Positions 6,458-11,077 of a DNA stretch of 11,077 nt are shown one piece after another. The translations under genes and the position numbers were made by a program. The stretch comes from Gammaproteobacteria bacterium (GTDB lineage: Bacteria; Pseudomonadota; Gammaproteobacteria; Pseudomonadales; Cellvibrionaceae): positions 1 to 11,077 of the forward strand of contig JAGKWY010000160.1 of the NCBI GenBank assembly GCA_021151625.1. The letters run 5' to 3'. The number at the start of each line of letters is the position of its first letter. Position 1 is the first letter of the stretch. Under the pieces are notes generated by a model, which made no database searches, was not told where the DNA came from, and saw only the letters and a program-made list of their open reading frames with translations.

Positions 6458-8917
6458 GTGCAGTGGCCAAGTATCACCAGCAAAGTGAAGAAAGATCCAG
6501 CGCTCGAAGCAAAAGTTGATGATTTGCTCGCGCAAATGAGTCTGGAGGAGAAAATCGGCCAACTGATTCAGCCTGAAATCCGCCACCTAACGTCGGCAGA
6601 TGTTAAGGAGTTCCATATAGGTTCTGTCCTCAATGGTGGCGGTTCGGTTCCTAATGGAAACCGTTACTCTAAAGCGGCGGATTGGTTGGCAATTGCTGAT
6701 GCTTATTATGCTGCTTCTATGGATGACAGTGACGGTAAGTTGGCGATCCCAATTATGTGGGGTACTGATGCGGTTCACGGTGTTGGCAATATCGTTGGTG
6801 CGACGCTGTTTCCCCATAACATCGCTCTGGGGGCTGCGCGCAATCCTGAATTAATTAAAGAGATTGGTCGTATCACGGCAACTGAGATTGCCGTTACAGG
6901 TCTGGATTGGGATTTTTCTCCCACCGTTGCTGTTGCACGCGATGATCGTTGGGGACGCACCTATGAATCCTGGTCAGAAAGTCCGGATTTGGTCCGCGAT
7001 TACGCGGGGCAAATGGTGGAAGGTTTGCAGGGTGATCCTGCGGGTAAAGAGTTCCTGTCCAAATATAAAGTTATTTCTACCGCAAAACATTTTATTGCCG
7101 ATGGCGGCACGCTGAATGGTATTGATCGCGGCAACTGTATTGATGATGAAGAAAGCCTCTGCCGTATCCATGCAGCGGGTTATTACAGCGCGATAGAAAA
7201 TGGCGTGCAGACGGTGATGGCCTCTTTTAATGGCTGGCATGGCGAGCATATGCATGGTCATCGTTATTTATTAACGGATGTTTTAAAAGATCAAATGGGT
7301 TTTGATGGGCTGGTAGTGGGTGACTGGAACGGCCATGGTTTTGTTGCAGGTGCGACACCATTGAATTGCCCGCAGGCATTGAATGCCGGTTTGGATATCT
7401 ACATGGTGCCGGATCCTGAGTGGAAACAGTTGTATCGCAATACGCTGGCTCAGGCACAAGACGGCACCATTCCGATGAGTCGAGTGGATGATGCGGTGCG
7501 TCGTGTACTGAGGGTCAAGTTGCGCGCGAATTTGTGGGAAAAAGGGCTTCCTTCTTCTCGTCCATTAGCAGGGCGCGATGATTTATTAGGTGCGATAGAG
7601 CACCGTGCAGTGGCCCGTCAGGCAGTGCGTGAATCCGTTGTTCTGTTAAAGAATAAAAATAATTTGTTGCCCTTATCACCCAAGGCAAAAATTCTTGTTG
7701 CCGGTGATGGCGCCGACAATATCAGCAAACAAACTGGTGGCTGGTCAATTAACTGGCAGGGCACCGGCAACACTATGGCCGATTTCCCTGGCGCAACCAC
7801 CTTGTGGATGGGAATTGAATCAGCAGTATCGGCAGCCGGTGGTTCAGTGCAATTAAGTGTGGACGGCTCCTACACGGAAAAACCTGATGTAGCTATCGTG
7901 ATCTTCGGTGAGGATCCCTATGCTGAAATGCAGGGTGATATTCAGCATCAGTTGCTTAAAGCTGGTGATACTGCCGATCTACAACTGCTACAAAAATTAA
8001 AGAGTGAAGGCATTCCTGTGGTGGCGCTGTTTATTACTGGTCGCCCTATGTGGATTAATCGTGAGCTCAATGCAGCAGATTCTTTTGCCGTTATCTGGCA
8101 ACCGGGTACAGAAGGTGCTGGTATCGCCGATGTTATTTTTAAAGCTGCTGATGGCTCAGTAAATTATCCAGTCAAAGGCCAGTTATCTTTTTCCTGGCCA
8201 AAGCGCCCGGATCAAGGCCCGTTAAATGTTGGCGATAAAGAATATGACCCCTTGTTTGCTTACGGCTTTGGCTTGAAGTACGGCGATAAAGACACCTTGG
8301 GCGATGATCTTTCGGAAGAGGGTATTAGCTTCGAGGCAACTTCACAGGTGCTGGAGCTATTCAACCGTCGTCCTCTGGGTATTTACGGCATTATTCTTGA
8401 GGGTAAGAATAATGATCGCGCGGCGCTCAATGGCAATATTGCCAGCGTATCTACACTGAAGGTGACTTGCGTTGATCGTGATGTTCAAGAAGATGCCCGT
8501 CGCGCTCTGTGGAATGGTGACGGGGAGGGGCTTGTGGCCATATCAACCCCTAATCGTCAGGTGTTGAGTGATTACTATGAGTCTGACTCTGCTCTTGTGT
8601 TTGATATTAAGGTGGATGCGGCACCCCAGGCCCAGGCCTGGGTTCGCATTGGTTGTGGCCCATCCTGTTATTCGCAAGTTGAGATCACCAAAGAGTTGAC
8701 TGCGATTGCTGGAAAGGGCTGGAAAACCCTCTTGGTGGATTTGAAAGATTATCCAGATGCAGGCACTGACTTTGGCTTGAAGCGCACGCCCCAAGAGTTG
8801 TTTGCCTTGATTCTGGAGCCATTTACCCTGGTGGCGAACGGTAAGCTGGATGCTACTTTTTCTCAAGTTCGCATTGAGAAGGGCTTGGCAAAAGGAGTTG
8901 GTGTGCGAATCGTTTAA
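6458..8917 (+). CDS. GH3 exo-beta-glucan glucohydrolase / beta-glucosidase, no signal peptide
   Basis: Glycoside hydrolase family 3 retaining enzyme that releases glucose from the non-reducing end of beta-glucans or cellodextrins; resembles the ExoP/CelD (barley ExoI-like) branch. The GTG at 6458 lies 9 nt after GGAGG (6444-6448) and gives 819 aa. The TTG at 6449 abuts that GGAGG, and a stop at 6428 bars any longer frame. Domain 1 (about 25-365) has WGTDAVHG (101-108), RWGRTYESWSES (164-175), KHFIADGG (210-217) and GFDGLVVGDWNG (281-292) with nucleophile Asp289. Domain 2 (about 380-610) has GEDPYAE (484-490), whose glutamates include the presumed acid/base, and GRPMW (528-532), and ends at FAYGFGLKY (600-608). 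Residues from about 620 form an extra beta-rich domain like the third domain of ExoP. No signal peptide or TM segment is visible, suggesting a cytoplasmic enzyme. Linkage specificity (1,3 or 1,4) cannot be told from sequence alone. Confidence 0.93.
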   Translation: MQWPSITSKVKKDPALEAKVDDLLAQMSLEEKIGQLIQPEIRHLTSADVKEFHIGSVLNGGGSVPNGNRYSKAADWLAIADAYYAASMDDSDGKLAIPIMWGTDAVHGVGNIVGATLFPHNIALGAARNPELIKEIGRITATEIAVTGLDWDFSPTVAVARDDRWGRTYESWSESPDLVRDYAGQMVEGLQGDPAGKEFLSKYKVISTAKHFIADGGTLNGIDRGNCIDDEESLCRIHAAGYYSAIENGVQTVMASFNGWHGEHMHGHRYLLTDVLKDQMGFDGLVVGDWNGHGFVAGATPLNCPQALNAGLDIYMVPDPEWKQLYRNTLAQAQDGTIPMSRVDDAVRRVLRVKLRANLWEKGLPSSRPLAGRDDLLGAIEHRAVARQAVRESVVLLKNKNNLLPLSPKAKILVAGDGADNISKQTGGWSINWQGTGNTMADFPGATTLWMGIESAVSAAGGSVQLSVDGSYTEKPDVAIVIFGEDPYAEMQGDIQHQLLKAGDTADLQLLQKLKSEGIPVVALFITGRPMWINRELNAADSFAVIWQPGTEGAGIADVIFKAADGSVNYPVKGQLSFSWPKRPDQGPLNVGDKEYDPLFAYGFGLKYGDKDTLGDDLSEEGISFEATSQVLELFNRRPLGIYGIILEGKNNDRAALNGNIASVSTLKVTCVDRDVQEDARRALWNGDGEGLVAISTPNRQVLSDYYESDSALVFDIKVDAAPQAQAWVRIGCGPSCYSQVEITKELTAIAGKGWKTLLVDLKDYPDAGTDFGLKRTPQELFALILEPFTLVANGKLDATFSQVRIEKGLAKGVGVRIV

Positions 8918-8938
8918 CCGTTTTAACTCTGTATCCAG

Positions 8939-8968
8939 GGCCATTTGTGCAAGCAAATGGCCTTTTTT
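8939..8968 (+). terminator. Intrinsic terminator of the GH3 gene
   Basis: GGCCATTTG (8939-8947) pairs perfectly with CAAATGGCC (8954-8962) around a 6-nt loop, and T6 follows at once (8963-8968). It lies 21 bp after the GH3 stop codon. This is a textbook Rho-independent terminator and separates the GH3 transcript from the porin gene. Confidence 0.95.
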
Positions 8969-9106
8969 GTGTGCATAAAATTTCCTCTCCAAAATTCCTT
9001 CTGTCGATAAATTTTTTATTCTTGCTACCTTGCGGTGCAAATTAAAAAAACATCGTGCATTTTTTTGCATTTATTTTGTGCGCATTTTTTTTCGTATTTG
9101 TCTGCA

Positions 9107-9124
9107 AATGACGCATGGCTCATT
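9107..9124. promoter_or_regulatory. Imperfect palindrome upstream of the porin promoter candidate
   Basis: AATGA (9107-9111) and TCATT (9120-9124) are perfect inverted arms around 8 bp whose central CATG is also symmetrical, so 7 of 9 base pairs match. It lies about 120 bp upstream of the sigma-54-like element, a usual distance for an enhancer-binding-protein site. The centre is CATG rather than CG-flanked symmetry, so it does not look like a LacI site. It occurs once and may be chance. Confidence 0.2.
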
Positions 9125-9244
9125 CCGCTATCACCACAAGTGTGCACCCCTAAAAAATGCTGAAAATTGCACAGCAAAATTCCGAAAATTATATCTTGTT
9201 GATTAATAATGAATTATTCCTTCAAAAAAACCTGAAAAAAACGA

Positions 9245-9261
9245 TTGGCATAAGCCTTGCT
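9245..9261 (+). promoter_or_regulatory. Candidate sigma-54 (-24/-12) promoter of the porin
   Basis: TTGGCA (9245-9250) and TTGCT (9257-9261) place the invariant GG (9247-9248) and GC (9259-9260) exactly 10 bp apart. Compared with the consensus YTGGCACG-N4-TTGCW, 11 of 13 defined positions match. The start would be near 9271, giving a leader of about 140 nt to the porin ATG. Two A7 tracts at 9224-9230 and 9235-9241, one helical turn apart, lie just upstream and would bend the DNA. No sigma-54 activator gene is in the window, and no strong sigma-70 promoter was found in this gap. Confidence 0.4.
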
Positions 9262-9413
9262 CAAGTGGAATTAAGTCACACATCTGTTGTGCCAGTGATT
9301 TAAATAAATGCTTTTTTTAGTGCATGACAAAACGTAGTTACCAAGACCTATTTACGTTGATGGTGTTGATGCTTAAACCACACACATTTATGCAAAAAAT
9401 TGGAGAAGGCTCT

Positions 9414-10673
9414 ATGAAAAAAAATACACTCTATCTTCTTGTTGCTGCGGCGAGTTCATTGCTGTGTGCAGTCCCAAGCGTTTCCGCAAAAACTTTTACA
9501 GAGTCTATGCAACAGGGCAGTGTGGTAAAAATTAATTTTCGTACTCGTTTTGAAGATGTAACTGAAGATACTTTAAATACTGCTGGCCAAAAAAATGGCG
9601 AGCGTGAAGCGGATGCATGGACAACACGTTCGCGTATTTCATATCAATCTGGTGCCTGGAATGGCTTTGGTTTTACCGGTGAGATGGACAACATCAGTGA
9701 GATGACAAATGATGTAGATTACAGAACCTCAGCGGCAAACGTAGATCCTTTGTGGTCGCAGCGTAATACTGTTGCTGTTATCGCAGATCCAACCGGAACT
9801 GAAGTGAATCAGGCTTTTATTTCCTACACCAATTTTAATAATCAGGTTAAGTATGGTCGCCAACGTTTGGTGCTGGATAACTCACGTTTTATCGGTAACG
9901 TAGGCTGGAGGCAAAACGAACAAACTTATGATGGTTTGTCCTGGACCAATAAAACAATTCGCTACACCAACTTTACTTATGCGTACATAAAAAATGTAAA
10001 CCGCGTGTTTGGTGAAAACAATCCGGCGCTGGGTGATTTACATATGGACAGCCATGTGCTCAATGCCAGTTACACCGGCTTTGATGCAGGCAAGTTGATT
10101 GGTTATGCGTATTTGCTTGATGTTAATGATCCAATTGCCCAACTTGGTTTGACTAGTGATACTTTTGGTGTTCGTTGGCAAGGTACTGTAGGTGAATCCT
10201 TTTTGTATAACCTCGAATATGCAAAGCAACAGGATGCTGGTGCTGCAAAATTGTTTGAAGCGGATTACACCCTGGCTGAGGCAACCTATAACGTAAGTCG
10301 TTACAGCTTCACCCTGGGTTATGAACTGCTGGGATCCGATGATGGCAAATACGGTTTTGCTACACCTCTAGCGACCCTGCACGCATTTCAGGGGTGGGCT
10401 GACAAATTCCTTACAACTCCAACCGCTGGTTTGGAAGACACTTATTTAAATGTGGGTGTTACTGTGGCAGGGGCTCAAGCTGTTGTTAGTTACCATAAAT
10501 ATGATTCTGATACTGGGGGTATTGATTTTGGCGATGAATTGGATTTCAGTTTGAGTAAGAAGTTTGGCGCGGTTGTATGGACCGCGAAATACGCTCAATA
10601 CTCCATGGGCGATACCAACGCTAACTTTACGGATACCACCAAGTTTTGGTTAATGGCTGACTGGAACTTCTAA
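9414..10673 (+). CDS. Outer-membrane porin of the alginate-export type
   Basis: Predicted outer-membrane beta-barrel for solute passage, 419 aa. The ATG at 9414 follows GGAGAAGG (9402-9409) and starts a classic signal peptide: MKK, a hydrophobic core (about 5-20) and cleavage after VSA (about residue 25). The upstream ATG at 9324 would bury this signal behind 30 residues. The mature protein has alternating beta-strand patterns with aromatic girdles and ends in the barrel-type terminus WNF with C-terminal Phe. The family hallmarks, recalled from gammaproteobacterial alginate-export-like porins, are KINFRTRFEDV (39-49), ADPTGTEVNQAF (124-135), KYGRQRLVLDNSRF (146-159), GWRQNEQTYD (164-173), HAFQGWADKF (323-332) and GLEDTYLNV (339-347). 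The family name does not prove alginate transport. Beside GH3, Glk and a sugar symporter, a role in taking up glucose or oligosaccharides is the simplest inference. It is monocistronic, with terminators on both sides. Confidence 0.85.
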   Translation: MKKNTLYLLVAAASSLLCAVPSVSAKTFTESMQQGSVVKINFRTRFEDVTEDTLNTAGQKNGEREADAWTTRSRISYQSGAWNGFGFTGEMDNISEMTNDVDYRTSAANVDPLWSQRNTVAVIADPTGTEVNQAFISYTNFNNQVKYGRQRLVLDNSRFIGNVGWRQNEQTYDGLSWTNKTIRYTNFTYAYIKNVNRVFGENNPALGDLHMDSHVLNASYTGFDAGKLIGYAYLLDVNDPIAQLGLTSDTFGVRWQGTVGESFLYNLEYAKQQDAGAAKLFEADYTLAEATYNVSRYSFTLGYELLGSDDGKYGFATPLATLHAFQGWADKFLTTPTAGLEDTYLNVGVTVAGAQAVVSYHKYDSDTGGIDFGDELDFSLSKKFGAVVWTAKYAQYSMGDTNANFTDTTKFWLMADWNF

Positions 10674-10689
10674 TAGCTGTCTTTGTTGG

Positions 10690-10716
10690 AGGCCCTCGTT
10701 AGCGAGGGTCTGTTTT
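10690..10716 (+). terminator. Intrinsic terminator of the porin gene
   Basis: AGGCCCTCG (10690-10698) pairs with CGAGGGTCT (10703-10711), with one G-U wobble, around the tetraloop TTAG. GTTTT follows (10712-10716). The T run is short but the stem is GC-rich, and it lies 17 bp after the porin stop codon. Confidence 0.85.
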
Positions 10717-10756
10717 ATATCCGTAAAAATCCGGGCTAAAGAAAAGGGGCGGCAAC

Positions 10757-10822
10757 ATGCCAAGAAAGATAATGTTAGCTGTTTCCTTTTTCTGCGGATT
10801 ATTGCTTGCATTGTATAATTGA
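10757..10822 (+). CDS. Possible 21-aa hydrophobic small protein
   Basis: ATG at 10757 to TGA at 10820-10822 encodes MPRKIMLAVSFFCGLLLALYN. The N-terminus is basic (Arg-Lys) and the rest is a single hydrophobic stretch of about 15 residues, like a tiny membrane peptide or a bare signal sequence. AAAGGGG (10743-10749) at 7 nt spacing is a strong Shine-Dalgarno, better than that of several real genes here. It lies 41 nt beyond the porin terminator, so it would need its own promoter or readthrough. It could also be the remnant of a secreted protein gene cut short by the TGA; no sensible continuation was seen in the other frames. No family is recognised. Confidence 0.3.
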   Translation: MPRKIMLAVSFFCGLLLALYN

Positions 10823-10939
10823 TATACTTATGCTCTGTGCCAGTCGTTTGTCCTGATGTATGTTTGTCCTCCCGCCAGTACCGAAATTCCCTTGAAGCTA
10901 GTTGTTGTATTGAAATATCGGAGTTTTTGTATCTGCAAA

Positions 10940-10953
10940 TGACAACGTTGACA
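10940..10953. promoter_or_regulatory. LacI-type operator-like palindrome overlapping a -35 hexamer
   Basis: TGACAACGTTGACA has 6 of 7 symmetrical base pairs around a central CG, with a perfect 8-bp core CAACGTTG (10943-10950). It resembles the CG-centred operators of many LacI-family regulators. The last six bases (10948-10953) are a perfect TTGACA. The sequence 17 bp further on (TTTGCA, 10971-10976) is a poor -10, so the promoter reading is weaker than the operator reading. The next gene starts 107 bp downstream. Confidence 0.4.
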
Positions 10954-11060
10954 ATCGCGCCCCGGCGAATTTTGCAACCAGCCAGCGACGGTGAGAGAGT
11001 CCGCTGTATTCGCCAGTTCCATTTCCTTAACTAACGATAATGAAAGGATAGGTAACTTCG

Positions 11061-11077
11061 ATGAATAAAATAATCCC
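11061..11077 (+). CDS. Start of a further gene, truncated by the window edge
   Basis: ATG at 11061 followed by open codons reading MNKII and then a partial CC (Pro). A purine-rich AAAGGATAGG (about 11043-11052) at 8 nt is a good ribosome-binding sequence. Only 17 bases are visible, so no product can be named. The Met-Asn-Lys start followed by Ile would suit a signal peptide, but this is a guess. The operator-like palindrome upstream suggests sugar-responsive control. Confidence 0.55.

Larger units (their letters stand above)
8918..9413. other. AT-rich intergenic region upstream of the porin
   Basis: About 500 bp without a convincing gene. It begins with the GH3 terminator (8939-8968). The remainder is strongly AT-rich with many homopolymer tracts: T6 at 9012, A7 at 9044, T7 at 9060, T8 at 9085, A6 at 9152, A7 at 9224, A7 at 9235 and T7 at 9312. 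It holds a sigma-54-like element (9245-9261), an imperfect palindrome (9107-9124) and direct repeats of GCAT plus T-tract (9055-9092). A 48-codon ORF (9157-9303) has no ribosome-binding site. The size and composition point to a complex regulated promoter for the porin. Confidence 0.6.
10674..11060. other. Intergenic region between the porin and the right-edge gene
   Basis: About 390 bp. It contains the porin terminator (10690-10716), a possible 21-codon hydrophobic small ORF (10757-10822), two overlapping -10-like sequences (TATAAT 10814-10819; TGATATACT 10820-10828, an extended -10 form) without good -35 partners, and an operator-like palindrome (10940-10953). A purine-rich ribosome-binding stretch (about 11043-11052) precedes the edge gene. 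The opposite-strand frame over 10828-11022 and the plus frame over 10819-11034 look like chance: unusual composition and no ribosome-binding site. Confidence 0.5.

Noticed and set aside
8543..9070. Minus-strand ORF of 175 codons over the GH3 end and its terminator
   Set aside because: It runs through the clear GH3 terminator and antisense to conserved coding sequence; composition looks like a shadow frame.
9271..9300. CRP-like site in the porin leader (TCACA and TGTGC half-sites)
   Set aside because: The half-sites face the wrong way for the TGTGA-N6-TCACA consensus and the spacing does not fit.
9324..9413. Longer porin N-terminus from the ATG at 9324
   Set aside because: It would hide a classic signal peptide that starts at 9414 behind a good Shine-Dalgarno.
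10819..11034. Plus-strand 71-codon ORF before the right-edge gene
   Set aside because: Begins with a TTG lacking a ribosome-binding site, is Cys/Ser-rich, overlaps the operator-like palindrome and resembles no known protein.
1..11077. CRISPR arrays, tRNA/rRNA genes, insertion sequences, prophage or defence genes
   Set aside because: No spaced direct repeats, tRNA-like folds, transposase or integrase motifs, or defence-type domains were seen on either strand.

Overview
The window reads as ordinary chromosome from a free-living, polysaccharide-degrading gammaproteobacterium. The gene content best fits the Cellvibrio/Cellvibrionaceae group: an ExoP/CelD-like family 3 glucan hydrolase, an alginate-export-type porin seen in marine and soil gammaproteobacteria, and a FucP/GluP-type sugar transporter. 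This placement comes from family resemblance alone; there is no rRNA or other marker here. No insertion sequence, integrase, tRNA, rRNA or CRISPR array was seen.

Left part (1-2440): housekeeping genes. dusA (minus strand, tRNA dihydrouridine synthase) is divergent from a tight moaC-moaD-moaE operon that makes molybdopterin from cyclic pyranopterin. moaC and moaD overlap by 4 nt, and moaE starts 1 nt after the moaD stop. The operon ends in a long perfect hairpin that contains the moaE stop codon and faces the convergent sugar transporter.

Middle and right part (2462-10720): a sugar and beta-glucan utilisation locus. A 12-TM sugar:H+ symporter of the FHS/GluP type (minus) is divergent from a LacI-family repressor (plus). 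The repressor converges on a glucokinase (minus) across a 12-bp perfect bidirectional terminator. Glucokinase is divergent from a GH3 exo-glucan hydrolase/beta-glucosidase (plus), which is followed by a strong terminator, a roughly 500-bp AT-rich gap and an outer-membrane porin with a clear signal peptide. The implied route is porin uptake across the outer membrane, inner-membrane symport, beta-glucan cleavage by GH3 and phosphorylation of glucose by Glk, with the LacI protein as the likely local regulator.

Right edge (10720-11077): a possible 21-codon hydrophobic small ORF, a LacI-type palindrome overlapping a perfect -35 hexamer, and the first six codons of a further plus-strand gene.

I found no clearly new biological system. 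The points most worth checking are: (1) the GH3 enzyme has no signal peptide at any available start, so it looks cytoplasmic although no oligosaccharide importer is obvious here; (2) a 20-bp CG-centred palindrome lies between glk and the GH3 gene; (3) a good sigma-54 (-24/-12) match with two helically phased A7 tracts lies upstream of the porin; (4) an operator-like palindrome lies before the right-edge gene. Start codons of the LacI, Glk, GH3, MoaE and porin genes were chosen from Shine-Dalgarno sequences and family N-termini rather than the longest reading frame.
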